From the NCBI GenBank assembly GCA_000173115.1, contig ABVW01000001.1:62001-126000 (forward strand): DNA of 64,000 bases. The letters run 5' to 3'. The DNA is from Flavobacteria bacterium MS024-3C (lineage in GTDB: Bacteria; Bacteroidota; Bacteroidia; Flavobacteriales; Flavobacteriaceae). Positions within the stretch are counted from its first letter, which is position 1. Each line of letters begins with the position of its first letter. The notes under the pieces are model-generated. The model worked only from the letters and a program-made list of their open reading frames with translations. It ran no database searches and had not been told where the DNA came from. This document shows positions 37,798-45,093 of the stretch, in pieces. The position numbers and the translations under genes were made by a program.

Positions 37798-38135
37798 CAT
37801 CGTTTATATATACCCTGAAAATCAACACACTTCTCCGCAACCAGGCACAACAACATTCTAATCAAAACAATTAGAAATTCTTTGTTCAATGCCTCTTTTG
37901 TCAATAATAGATTAGGCATTCTCTAAAAGGGCATTATAGTCTGATTTATAGGTTGGACTATTTATTCTAAAAAAATAAATAGAATATTAATTGGCATCAA
38001 AAATTGCACTTTAATGAAATATCATGCAGTCGTATGCAACTAGTAGAATATATAAAAAGCTCTTAAAGTATTGTAATTATTGATATTATACAATAAAATA
38101 GCTTTAATGTAATTAATGTGATATTTCAGCCATGT
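37798..38135. other. Gene-free stretch at an old insertion boundary
   Basis: A+T-rich sequence with no credible coding frame. A segment near 37990 (TTGGCATCAAAAATTGCA) loosely echoes the TTGGCATCAAATGCAATA shared by direct repeats A and B, possibly another worn copy. It ends at the tRNA-end fragment at 38136. Confidence 0.35.
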
Positions 38136-38154
38136 AGTCCTGTTCCCGCTACTA
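38136..38154 (+). repeat. Old attachment-site fragment (tRNA 3' end)
   Basis: 19 bp (AGTCCTGTTCCCGCTACTA) are identical to 22490-22508, the 3' end of the initiator tRNA plus three bases. No other part of the tRNA remains. This is best explained as the right junction of an earlier insertion into the same tRNA gene. Confidence 0.8.
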
Positions 38155-38161
38155 TAACAAT

Positions 38162-38198
38162 AAAACGGTTATACTTTTATAAAGTGTAACCGTTTTTT
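38162..38198. terminator. Terminator hairpin following the old attachment fragment
   Basis: AAAACGGTTATAC pairs with GTGTAACCGTTTT (one mismatch) and is followed by T's on one strand and preceded by A's for the other. Near-identical hairpins occur at 39010-39048 and, degenerate, at 45119-45155, each after a CTACTA-AACAATA leader. It was probably the original terminator of the tRNA gene. Confidence 0.75.
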
Positions 38199-38221
38199 AA
38201 TTATTAACGAGAGCTATTCAA

Positions 38222-38434
38222 TTAAGGAAGTATGAACAAATCTTCAACTGAACAATTTAAAGTCTTTGAAATTTTCAATGCTAATAAGGTAGATGGGACA
38301 TACACTCCATTTTCTATGGCATTAATACTCTTTCTTGAAACCTCCGCTTTTATAGATAATTCTTGCTGAGTTAAACTACAAGACTTCCTCAGTTGTTCTA
38401 AATTATTTAAAAGTTTTGTATGGTTCCTTCCCAT
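38222..38434 (-). CDS. Small XRE-type helix-turn-helix regulator
   Basis: A 70-residue protein consisting of one HTH: RKSCSLTQQELSIKAEVSRK, SINAIENGVYVPSTLLALKI and a final SVEDLFIL. It is of the short YozG-like class that lacks an effector domain. It starts 2 bp after the DUF6249-like membrane gene and is cotranscribed with it. It likely represses its own operon through repeats in the promoter (38845-38894). Confidence 0.85.
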   Translation of the reverse strand: MGRNHTKLLNNLEQLRKSCSLTQQELSIKAEVSRKSINAIENGVYVPSTLLALKISKTLNCSVEDLFILP

Positions 38435-38436
38435 AG

Positions 38437-38826
38437 TTATTCCTTTTCATATTTTTCAACGGCATCAGTTAATTCCTTTCCAGTATTTGGATAGAGGTAG
38501 CCTGCAATCATTGTCCCTACTCCGATAAATCCAACCAAAGCTCCAACGCCTTTTAGGATACTTCCAATTGCATAATATCCCAAAAGGTATAGACCAATAC
38601 CAACAAAAATTGTGATGACTCCGTTTCTACGATAATCTATTGGCTCCTTTTTTCTTTCATCAAAAATAGATAGTAATTCTTCTAATTTTGAAGAGTCATC
38701 TATATTTTTGGAAATCTCTATTATAGTTTTATTTTTCTCTTTACCTTCTTTATATTGCCAGTAAAATACCGACACTGGTATTATTACTCCAATTAGCATT
38801 CCAAAAAGCGGTATAATATTTTCCAT
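38437..38826 (-). CDS. DUF6249-like small membrane protein
   Basis: 129 residues from the ATG at 38826 (MENIIPLFGMLIGVIIPVSV). An upstream TTG would extend it by ten residues into the promoter. It has an N-terminal membrane segment, a charged middle (EGKEKNKTIIEISKNIDDSS) and two C-terminal membrane segments. Resemblance to DUF6249 is by layout and is tentative. Membrane protein plus short XRE regulator is a recurring Bacteroidota gene pair of unknown role. Confidence 0.6.
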   Translation of the reverse strand: MENIIPLFGMLIGVIIPVSVFYWQYKEGKEKNKTIIEISKNIDDSSKLEELLSIFDERKKEPIDYRRNGVITIFVGIGLYLLGYYAIGSILKGVGALVGFIGVGTMIAGYLYPNTGKELTDAVEKYEKE

Positions 38827-38844
38827 AATTTTATATATCTTATT

Positions 38845-38894
38845 AATGTAACGCAAACGTAATATTTATTATTATGATACGCAAACGTTACATT
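38845..38894 (-). promoter_or_regulatory. Promoter with repeated operator-like motif (DUF6249/XRE operon)
   Basis: ACGCAAACGT occurs twice (38851-38860 and 38879-38888). On the minus strand the near copy contains TACGTTTG (38861-38854), a -7 box, and the far copy contains TTTG (38885-38882), a -33 box, with 20 bp between. The flanks AATGTAACG (38845-38853) and CGTTACATT (38886-38894) are inverted copies. Binding at either repeat would block the promoter, fitting autoregulation by the XRE protein (inference). Confidence 0.65.
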
Positions 38895-38950
38895 TAATAA
38901 TTTGGTAATTTTTAAGAATCAGTAATTCTATCTGATTTGCAGTATCGTCA

Positions 38951-39000
38951 AAATCTCTTGGCGTAAAATAAATGTTCGATATTTCAATAGAGTTATCTAC
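38951..39000 (+). repeat. 50-bp direct repeat, left of the esterase gene
   Basis: Matches 40052-40101 at 42 of 50 positions, including GTTCGATATTTC and GAGTTATCTAC. It runs into a CTACTAAAACAATA leader and the shared terminator hairpin, so it is probably a right-end remnant of an older insertion. Confidence 0.65.
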
Positions 39001-39009
39001 TAAAACAAT

Positions 39010-39048
39010 AAAACGGTTATACTATTATATAGTGTAACCGTTTTTTTT
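39010..39048. terminator. Second copy of the shared terminator hairpin
   Basis: AAAACGGTTATAC pairs with GTGTAACCGTTTT, then eight T. Nearly identical in both arms to 38162-38198, with a different loop, which shows duplication followed by loop drift. Confidence 0.75.
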
Positions 39049-39101
39049 ATTTATGCACAATAATAAAAAGAAGTCGTCGTTTTAAAAAAAACTAGAATCC
39101 G

Positions 39102-39977
39102 ATGAAAAAATCAATTTTACTATTTACTTTCTTACTAACGATTCTTAGTAGTTGTGAAAAAGATGATAATAAAAATCCAGAGGAATGTTACTCAAATAAT
39201 AATGCACAGTCCATAGTTAACGATGGTATCAATAGAGAATATGTTTTATACATACCTAATTCATATGATGGAAAATCTTCTGTTCCACTAATGCTTAATT
39301 TTCATGGGTTTGGTGGTAGTGCAAGTGATTATATGCAAGAAGCAGATATGCGCTCATTGGCAGAAGCTGACACTTTTATTTTAATCTATCCCCAAGGTAG
39401 TTGCTTAGATGGCTCTTCCCATTGGAATCCTTGCCCAACAGGTGGAGACAATAAAAGTACTGCTGATGATTTAGGATTTGTTGAATCTATGATTAGTGAG
39501 ATTTCGTCTCAGTATAATTTAGATATGGAAAGAATTTATGCTGCGGGATACTCAAACGGGGGCATGATGGCATACGGGCTTGCGAATTATAAAAGTGATT
39601 TAATTGCTGCGGTGGCATCTGTTTCCGGAACAATGTTAGATTGTACGGGACCTACAAATCATCCTATGCCGGTAGTACATCTTCACGGAACATCTGATGG
39701 AGTACTACCATATAATGGGAACAATGACTGGAACTCTGCACAAAGTACATTAGACCACTGGATTAATTTCAACAATACAGTTTTAACCCCTACTATAACA
39801 AGTGAAAATAATATTGAACGTTATGTGTATGACCAAGGAGATAGCTCAGTTTCTGTTGAGCATTATAAATTCATAGGAGGAGAACATGTTTGGTTTAGCG
39901 CCACTTACCAAGGTCAGAGCACATCTGAATTGGTTTGGAATTTTGTATCGAGATATGATATTAATGGATTGAGATAA
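39102..39977 (+). CDS. Secreted esterase lipoprotein, PHB depolymerase / CE1-like
   Basis: A 291-residue alpha/beta hydrolase with lipobox LSSC (Cys18). The family blocks VPLMLNFHGFGGSASDYM, ILIYPQGS and the nucleophile elbow GYSNGG (Ser151) match LpqC/polyhydroxybutyrate depolymerase-type and feruloyl/acetyl xylan esterases. The catalytic Asp is likely in VVHLHGTSDGVLPY and the His in GGEHVWFS. It is anchored outside the cell and hydrolyses ester bonds of an unknown polymer or oligomer. It is flanked by a 50-bp direct repeat on both sides, suggesting cargo of an old insertion. Confidence 0.88.
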   Translation: MKKSILLFTFLLTILSSCEKDDNKNPEECYSNNNAQSIVNDGINREYVLYIPNSYDGKSSVPLMLNFHGFGGSASDYMQEADMRSLAEADTFILIYPQGSCLDGSSHWNPCPTGGDNKSTADDLGFVESMISEISSQYNLDMERIYAAGYSNGGMMAYGLANYKSDLIAAVASVSGTMLDCTGPTNHPMPVVHLHGTSDGVLPYNGNNDWNSAQSTLDHWINFNNTVLTPTITSENNIERYVYDQGDSSVSVEHYKFIGGEHVWFSATYQGQSTSELVWNFVSRYDINGLR

Positions 39978-40051
39978 AGAATAAAGGTCACACTAATGGA
40001 TGTAAATTCTTGTCTTTTGATATGGTCCTTGTTATTAAAATTGTTTCTAAA

Positions 40052-40101
40052 AAATCTCTTGGTGTAAAACTTAAGTTCGATATTTCGAATGAGTTATCTA
40101 C
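40052..40101 (+). repeat. 50-bp direct repeat, right of the esterase gene
   Basis: Counterpart of 38951-39000 at 42 of 50 positions. Unlike the left copy it is followed by a different hairpin, at 40112. Confidence 0.65.
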
Positions 40102-40111
40102 AAAGAAAAAC

Positions 40112-40143
40112 AAGAAAGCACCCATTAGGGTGCTTTCTTTTTT
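40112..40143. terminator. Bidirectional terminator between the esterase and HxlR genes
   Basis: AAGAAAGCACCC and GGGTGCTTTCTT make a perfect 12-bp stem with loop ATTA, flanked by A's and T's on both sides. It serves two convergent genes. Confidence 0.85.
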
Positions 40144-40160
40144 AAAGCCTTTGCGTAGAG

Positions 40161-40613
40161 CTATAATCCAAATTCTTCAACTCTAAATTTTTTATATTTA
40201 TCTAAAAATTGTTCAATAAATGTTTCTGCGGTCAATTCATTTGTTAACTCATTATGCTTTTTTGTATTCTCTGTGAATTCAAATTCAACATGTTTTATAG
40301 ACCATTTCTGTAACTCATATATAATTGGGTAAAGATCTATGCCTTTATCTGTAAGATAATATTCTTTAATTTTTTTATCACTTTCCTTCCTTCTGAAATT
40401 AATAATGTCTAAAGAAGTTAATTTTTTTAGCCTATCTACTACAATATTACTAGCTATACCCTCACGTGACTCATTTAAAAATTGAGAAAATCTATTTTTA
40501 CCTCTAAAAATATCTCTAATAATTATAAGCGTCCACCTATCTCCAAGAATGTCTAGGGATACAGCACAGGCACAAGCTTTTTTACCATAAAATATTTTAT
40601 TGCCTTCTACCAT
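40161..40613 (-). CDS. HxlR family transcriptional regulator
   Basis: A 150-residue winged-helix protein with the HxlR pattern: cysteine region ACACAVSLDILGDRWTLIII, then FRGKNRFSQFLNESREGIAS, NIVVDRLKKLTSLDIINFRR and YYLTDKGIDLYPII. Cys16 sits at the position of the redox-reactive cysteine of YodB/HypR-type members, so a thiol-based sensing role is possible (inference). It diverges from the secreted-protein cluster across a perfect 36-bp palindrome, its probable operator. Confidence 0.9.
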   Translation of the reverse strand: MVEGNKIFYGKKACACAVSLDILGDRWTLIIIRDIFRGKNRFSQFLNESREGIASNIVVDRLKKLTSLDIINFRRKESDKKIKEYYLTDKGIDLYPIIYELQKWSIKHVEFEFTENTKKHNELTNELTAETFIEQFLDKYKKFRVEEFGL

Positions 40614-40660
40614 TAGTGAAAAAATTTAAAATCAAATTTACAAAAATAAATGAATTATTT

Positions 40661-40696
40661 TAATTAAAACTAAAATTGCAATTTTAGTTTTAATTA
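40661..40696. promoter_or_regulatory. Perfect 36-bp palindrome between HxlR and the secreted-protein cluster
   Basis: The two 18-bp halves are exact reverse complements, centred on TTGCAA at 40676-40681, with core ACTAAAATTG / CAATTTTAGT. It lies in the 120-bp divergent gap. TATATTTA (40698-40705), one base off TAnnTTTG, follows it. A dimeric HxlR repressor binding here would control both directions. Confidence 0.75.
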
Positions 40697-40733
40697 TTAT
40701 ATTTACGGAATAATCAATTAAAATAAACTCAAA

Positions 40734-41465
40734 ATGAAAAAATTATTAATGTTTTTGGCTGTAGTTTTTACTGCGTCAGCGTTTGCTCAAAGCCAAGAAG
40801 TTGTATATGAAAGTATTTATTTAATTCCTGAAAAAGCAAATGAAATGAAACTTATTGAAGGTGTTAAAAAGCACAATGATAAGTTTCACAGCGAAGGAAG
40901 ATCAACTGCTTCTCTCTATAATGTGTTAATAGGGCGTCGTTCAGGACAGTATGTTTGGCTGCTTGGCCCAATGGAGCTTTCTGATTATGATGCTATGCCA
41001 GATGAAGTTCATATGTTAGATTGGCAAAAAAACATCAGAAATAATGTTTCCTCTGAATCTGTACAATTGGGCAAATTAAATTGGGAAGCAAGTTATTCTC
41101 CACCTTCTTGGGGAAGTCCTAAATACTTGTTACATCGTACCATTAAAATTAACCGCAAATATGGTAGCTATGAGAAAGTTCTTGAGGCTGTAACTAAAAT
41201 TGGAAAAGTATTGGCTCAAATTAATGCGCCTAATCCTAGAAGGGTATATGAAAGTATTTTTGCTAATGAAAATGGTGAAAACATAACATTAGTTTATCCA
41301 TTCAAGTCATTTACAAGATTTAATGATGGAAACGGATTGCCTGCAAACTTTCAATCTGAATATGAAAAAGTAAATGGGCTTGGTTCATTTAGAAGAGATG
41401 TATGGGATGTTCTTTCAGAATTTAGTGATGGCTTTTCTGATGAAGTCCTTCAATTGGTAAATTAA
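40734..41465 (+). CDS. Secreted protein, possible tandem dimeric alpha/beta-barrel fold
   Basis: A 243-residue protein with signal peptide (MKKLLMFLAVVFTASAFAQ). Two similar halves can be seen, each starting with a strand (VVYESIYLIPEK; LLHRTIKINRKYG) and ending with Phe/Leu-rich turns (YVWLLGPMELSDYDAM; ITLVYPFKSFTRFND). This layout resembles NIPSNAP or antibiotic-monooxygenase-like domains, but the match is tentative. It is the first gene downstream of the HxlR palindrome and shares a CTCAAAATGAAAAAATTA start region with two later genes. Confidence 0.6.
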   Translation: MKKLLMFLAVVFTASAFAQSQEVVYESIYLIPEKANEMKLIEGVKKHNDKFHSEGRSTASLYNVLIGRRSGQYVWLLGPMELSDYDAMPDEVHMLDWQKNIRNNVSSESVQLGKLNWEASYSPPSWGSPKYLLHRTIKINRKYGSYEKVLEAVTKIGKVLAQINAPNPRRVYESIFANENGENITLVYPFKSFTRFNDGNGLPANFQSEYEKVNGLGSFRRDVWDVLSEFSDGFSDEVLQLVN

Positions 41466-41474
41466 TAAAATATT

Positions 41475-41531
41475 AAAGAGAGAAGTCTCTTTTGTTAGTT
41501 GGTGGTTGAAGCCTTCCTTCTGGAGGGCTTC
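41475..41531. terminator. Two hairpins between the first and second secreted genes
   Basis: AAAGAGA/TCTCTTT (41475-41492, 4-nt loop, short T-run) and GAAGCCTTCC/GGAGGGCTTC (41508-41531, 4-nt loop, one mismatch). They could attenuate readthrough from the first gene into the next. Confidence 0.5.
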
Positions 41532-41579
41532 ATTTCACATCAAATTAAATATAAACTTAACCTAAAAAACAAACTCAAA

Positions 41580-42506
41580 ATGAAAAAATTATTATTAATA
41601 ATAGCGCTAGTAATTACTACTTCTACTTTTGCTCAAAAGAAAAATTCAAACGGTAAAATATATGATAAACATCCTGCCATAAATACCGTTGAAAGTTTCA
41701 CTAAAGCATTCGTTGAAGGTAGTCAAGAAGAATTAAAAGCATTAGTTTCTGATGACTTTAAATGGTGGCAAATGAATGCTATGATGCCAAAGCCTTTAAC
41801 AATTGAAAATTTAATTGCTCGTTCGGAATATCTTGCGAAAAATGTTTTAGGCTTTAGTGTTACTAATAGAGGAACGTCATATTCTGATGCTTTAGAATTT
41901 GGAAAAGATGGAGTAAATGTATATGCTTATCAAGTTTTAAAAGGATTTGATAAAAACACAGGCTATAAACTTGAAATTCCAAGAAACTCAATTTTCTTTT
42001 TTGACAAAGAAGGTAAAATAAGTGGGTTAAGCGTTTCAGATAGTCAATTAAAATGGAAAAAAGCTTACGATGCTTGGGGTACATCTAAGAATGGTGAAAT
42101 ATATAAAGACCATCCTATGATATCTAAAGCAAGATTATTATATGCTTATTTAGAAATAGGTGATTTAGATTCTATGAAAGATTTATACGCTGAGGATGCT
42201 AAAATATCTGATGCAATGAATTCAGATATAAATTCCTTTATTTCTGTTGAGGAAGAGATTAATAATTTAAAAGAATTTTATAAAACTTATGAGATTTTAA
42301 GGGTAAGAGAAAGAGGTTATCCAGATTTACTTAAATATGAGGGAGATGATACATCGACTATAATTTCTTGGTGGAATGTTACTGTAAAAAACAAAAAATC
42401 TGGAAAAACTAAAGAGGCAGTTCATCATTCTCAAATAGTTGTAAATAGTGATGGTAAAATTGTTAATGAACAATATTATTTCAATGCGTCTGCACTACCT
42501 AATTAA
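41580..42506 (+). CDS. Secreted protein with two tandem NTF2-like domains
   Basis: About 308 residues from the ATG at 41580 (MKKLLLIIALVITTSTFAQ, signal peptide). An upstream in-frame ATG at 41499 would bury this signal. Two SnoaL/NTF2-like units repeat, each opening with HPxI (HPAINTVESFTKAFVEGSQE; HPMISKARLLYAYLEIGDLD) followed by a Trp/Tyr-rich sheet. NTF2-like pockets bind or isomerise small molecules; no catalytic set is clear. It likely acts in the periplasm with the next two genes. Confidence 0.8.
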   Translation: MKKLLLIIALVITTSTFAQKKNSNGKIYDKHPAINTVESFTKAFVEGSQEELKALVSDDFKWWQMNAMMPKPLTIENLIARSEYLAKNVLGFSVTNRGTSYSDALEFGKDGVNVYAYQVLKGFDKNTGYKLEIPRNSIFFFDKEGKISGLSVSDSQLKWKKAYDAWGTSKNGEIYKDHPMISKARLLYAYLEIGDLDSMKDLYAEDAKISDAMNSDINSFISVEEEINNLKEFYKTYEILRVRERGYPDLLKYEGDDTSTIISWWNVTVKNKKSGKTKEAVHHSQIVVNSDGKIVNEQYYFNASALPN

Positions 42507-42529
42507 TAAACTAATCAAATTTATCTAAA

Positions 42530-43015
42530 ATGAAAAAAATAGGAATCATATTGCTTTTATTTATTTCTACTAATCTTATTGCTCAAAATAACTTTAATGA
42601 TGAGACAGAGATTATAAAGTTAATCAAAAGTAATTGGGAAAAAAATAATAAAGGAAAAATAGACGTAAGGCTTATGTCAGAGGATGGTTACTATGCATTT
42701 AATTCCTCCGGTGGGTTAATGGTTTACGATAAAAACCCAAACATTAAAAAAAACGAATGGGATGTAGTTAATTTAACACCCAAACATATTAAAGTAGTTT
42801 CTCTTGTCCCTGGTAAAGCCGCAGTAGCTATGTATTATAGCGAAGGTAGTATGACCCCAAAAGGGAGTGCAGCGGTACCTCACTATATGACAAGAGTGTC
42901 TGAAACATTTATAAAAGAAAAAGGTAAATGGGTAATGAAAACAGCTCATTATTCTCCTATATCTGGCGGGAGTGGAACATCTCAAATAGGTCCAAAATCT
43001 ATGGATAATAAATAA
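42530..43015 (+). CDS. Secreted NTF2-like (DUF4440-type) protein
   Basis: A 161-residue protein with signal peptide (MKKIGIILLLFISTNLIAQ) and an NTF2-like pattern: an opening helix (ETEIIKLIKSNWEKNNKG), YYAFNSSGGLMVYD, and the closing strand ETFIKEKGKWVMKTAHYSP. Only 23 bp separate it from the preceding tandem NTF2-like gene, so cotranscription is likely. Ligand unknown. Confidence 0.78.
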   Translation: MKKIGIILLLFISTNLIAQNNFNDETEIIKLIKSNWEKNNKGKIDVRLMSEDGYYAFNSSGGLMVYDKNPNIKKNEWDVVNLTPKHIKVVSLVPGKAAVAMYYSEGSMTPKGSAAVPHYMTRVSETFIKEKGKWVMKTAHYSPISGGSGTSQIGPKSMDNK

Positions 43016-43051
43016 CCAATTTATATGTTAACTAATTAAAAAAAACTCAAA

Positions 43052-43579
43052 ATGAAAAAATTATTATTCTCTTTAATTGCTGTTAGTTTAATTTCTTGTC
43101 AAGCACCTAAAGAAAAAGAATCAGAACAATCCAGTGAGCCAACTGTTATTGGATATGAATTTAATGATGAGGGAGAAAAGCTAAATGTAATAGCTGGAGA
43201 TGCGGCAATAACTGATATTTATTTAGAATATATCCAAGCTCACAATGACAAAGATTTAAGTAAAATATCAGAAATAGATATGGATAACATAGTTGTTAGA
43301 GCTGCAAATGGTGCTATAATAAATGGGAGTGATTCTCATACAGATCAATTAGACATTTGGTTTAATGCAAATAACCCCTCTTGGAAGGTAAAATTTATGG
43401 TGGCTAATAATGTCCAAGGTAATAATGGACAAAATCAAGCTTGGCTAACAACTGGTGTAGATGTCGTTCAATCAATAGATGGGAACAATGTAACAAGCCA
43501 CCATATAGTAGATGTTAACTTTGTTGATGGAAAAGTTAAAGAGTTAATAGTATATGATAGGGCAAGTGGGCAGGAATAA
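43052..43579 (+). CDS. NTF2-like lipoprotein
   Basis: A 175-residue lipoprotein with lipobox LISC (residues 14-17) and an NTF2-like domain (AITDIYLEYIQAHNDKDLSK, IVVRAANGAIINGSDSHTDQ). It starts with the same CTCAAAATGAAAAAATTA motif as the earlier cluster members and ends 22 bp before a strong terminator. With two secreted and one lipidated NTF2-like protein in a row, the cluster probably handles one kind of small molecule in the envelope (inference). Confidence 0.78.
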   Translation: MKKLLFSLIAVSLISCQAPKEKESEQSSEPTVIGYEFNDEGEKLNVIAGDAAITDIYLEYIQAHNDKDLSKISEIDMDNIVVRAANGAIINGSDSHTDQLDIWFNANNPSWKVKFMVANNVQGNNGQNQAWLTTGVDVVQSIDGNNVTSHHIVDVNFVDGKVKELIVYDRASGQE

Positions 43580-43600
43580 AATTTTATAAACCACACCTAT

Positions 43601-43630
43601 TAAAAGCCTATCAATTATGATAGGCTTTTA
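43601..43630 (+). terminator. Terminator of the secreted NTF2-like cluster
   Basis: TAAAAGCCTATCA and TGATAGGCTTTTA form a perfect 13-bp stem with loop ATTA. It closes the HxlR-controlled cluster. Confidence 0.85.
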
Positions 43631-43634
43631 CTTT

Positions 43635-43769
43635 TAAACCATATACATCCCCCTAATCCAACTCACTTACTTCAAGACCTCGTAGATAAGTTAAACTAAC
43701 TGCTAAAAAATGTACTAAAGCCTTTTTTAGTTTGCTAAGGAAGCCTATTATTTATAGATTTCTATAGCC
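43635..43769 (-). pseudogene. Decayed integrase C-terminus, copy 1
   Basis: Reading the minus strand, GAIEIYK is followed by a stop, then pieces such as AVSLTYLRGLEVSEL appear in frame, matching the C-terminus of the integrase at 29262 including the catalytic Tyr (its Y328 region). Frameshifts and stops remove function. The nucleotide match runs from the stop region to the ATAGATTTCTATAGC block. It differs from the intact gene, so it comes from a related but distinct element. Confidence 0.85.
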
Positions 43770-43813
43770 CAATACAAGTTGATTTGATTTATATTTATTG
43801 AATAGAAAGAGAT

Positions 43814-44038
43814 ATGAAAATAAACTTATTATCTTGTTTTGCTCAGCGACCTGACAGAAGAGCCATATCAAAATGTCTTGTAGAAATTTCTCATAACACT
43901 AATGAAGCGTTGTCTGAAGAACTAACCGATATTCTTTTAGAAGGAGACGCTGTAGAAATTGAAATAGGAGATAAAAGCTCTGGATCTGCGTTAAGAGCTT
44001 TACGGAAATTAAGCGTTGAGTATGAATTTATAGCGTAA
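43814..44038 (+). CDS. Small protein of unknown family (bL12-like topology)
   Basis: A 74-residue frame, MKINLLSCFAQRPDRRAISK to SVEYEFIA. The order strand, helix, helix, strand, helix, strand (LEGDAVEIEIG; SSGSALRALRKLSVEYEFI) resembles the ribosomal protein bL12 C-terminal domain, but identity is not clear and no family is claimed. It sits 11 bp before the hydrolase gene, so probable cotranscription, and between two integrase relics. Confidence 0.5.
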   Translation: MKINLLSCFAQRPDRRAISKCLVEISHNTNEALSEELTDILLEGDAVEIEIGDKSSGSALRALRKLSVEYEFIA

Positions 44039-44048
44039 ACTATTACTT

Positions 44049-44981
44049 ATGAAAAATCTTATTATTTTGTTATTTCTAACAATTATTAGTTGCAAAAATA
44101 ATGACGTTAATTATGAGAGTATTGTAAAAAATGATGAATTCAGAAAAGAGATTCTTTCAGAAAAAGGAGGTGCTTTCATTGAGCTCTCCGATGGATTCAC
44201 ATACTATCATGAAGAAAATTCAAGTAGTAACTTAGGAACCATTATGTTAATACATGGTTTTTCAGTTCCTTCATATATTTGGAAACCAACACTTAAACGT
44301 CTATCAAGCACAGGGTACCGTGTAGTTGCTATGGATTTATATGGTAGGGGATATTCAAGTAATCCAGATTTGCCTCAAACAGATAATTTAAGAGCAAATC
44401 AGGTTTTAGAATTAATGTCTAAGTTAAATATAGATTCAGCGATTGTTTGTGGATTGTCAAATGGCGGCAGAATTATTTCTAAAATGGCTAATATAAATTC
44501 AAAAAAAATACAAGGACTTATTTATGTTTCATCTTCAAGTTTTGAAACACACGCAGAATTTGAAAACAAAAAAGTCTCTCAGAAAGAGATAAATAACTAT
44601 ATAGCTACTTATCCTAAAAAAGCAAAAGGACAACTTGAGGACTTTTATGAGCCCGAAAAATTTCCTGACTGGCCAAAGCTTTACGAAGAACTTCTTACAC
44701 ATAAAGGGTTTGCAAAAGCCCTAATTTCAACAAGCAAGAACTTAGTTACTTTAGATAATATTCATAAACAAATTAATGATTTAAACATTCCCGTTTATAC
44801 TATTTGGGGGCTTCACGATAAAGTAGTTGTGTATGACTCCTTTAAAGATAAATTGAAGTTGTTATTACCAAATAGGAAAGAATTTTTCATTGAAGATTCT
44901 GCTCATTTGCCTCAAATGGAAAATTCAAATCAATTCGAAATACGCCTATTAGAGGCCATAGAAGAAATAATTAAACCATAG
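44049..44981 (+). CDS. Alpha/beta hydrolase lipoprotein
   Basis: A 310-residue lipoprotein with lipobox IISC (Cys15). The alpha/beta hydrolase fold shows the oxyanion block MLIHGFSVPSYIW, the nucleophile elbow GLSNGG (Ser137), Asp257 in WGLHDKVV and His286 in DSAHLPQM. The cap and fold resemble epoxide hydrolase/esterase-type enzymes; substrate unknown. Its stop codon lies within the first bases of a decayed integrase tail (AAACCATAG is shared with the intact integrase), so the gene end has been shaped by recombination. Confidence 0.85.
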   Translation: MKNLIILLFLTIISCKNNDVNYESIVKNDEFRKEILSEKGGAFIELSDGFTYYHEENSSSNLGTIMLIHGFSVPSYIWKPTLKRLSSTGYRVVAMDLYGRGYSSNPDLPQTDNLRANQVLELMSKLNIDSAIVCGLSNGGRIISKMANINSKKIQGLIYVSSSSFETHAEFENKKVSQKEINNYIATYPKKAKGQLEDFYEPEKFPDWPKLYEELLTHKGFAKALISTSKNLVTLDNIHKQINDLNIPVYTIWGLHDKVVVYDSFKDKLKLLLPNRKEFFIEDSAHLPQMENSNQFEIRLLEAIEEIIKP

Positions 44982-45075
44982 GCCATTTCACTTTCCTCCA
45001 AATCACTTACTTCAAGACCTCGAAGATAGGTTAGGCTAAACGCTAAAGAACTATGCCCCCAAGGCCCTTTTTTGA
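44972..45075 (-). pseudogene. Decayed integrase C-terminus, copy 2
   Basis: The minus strand reads GHSSLAFSLTYLRGLEVSDL in frame, matching H319 to about residue 335 of the integrase at 29262, with the catalytic Tyr kept. Everything upstream of the GH motif is missing, and an attachment-site remnant follows 18 bp later. This fits deletion of an integrase between its C-terminus and its attachment site. Confidence 0.88.
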
Positions 45076-45093
45076 GCAGCGCGAGAAAAAGAA

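Noticed and set aside
41499..41579. Longer start for the tandem NTF2-like protein
   Set aside because: It would put a hydrophilic extension before a clear signal peptide and span a hairpin; the ATG at 41580 carries the shared start motif.
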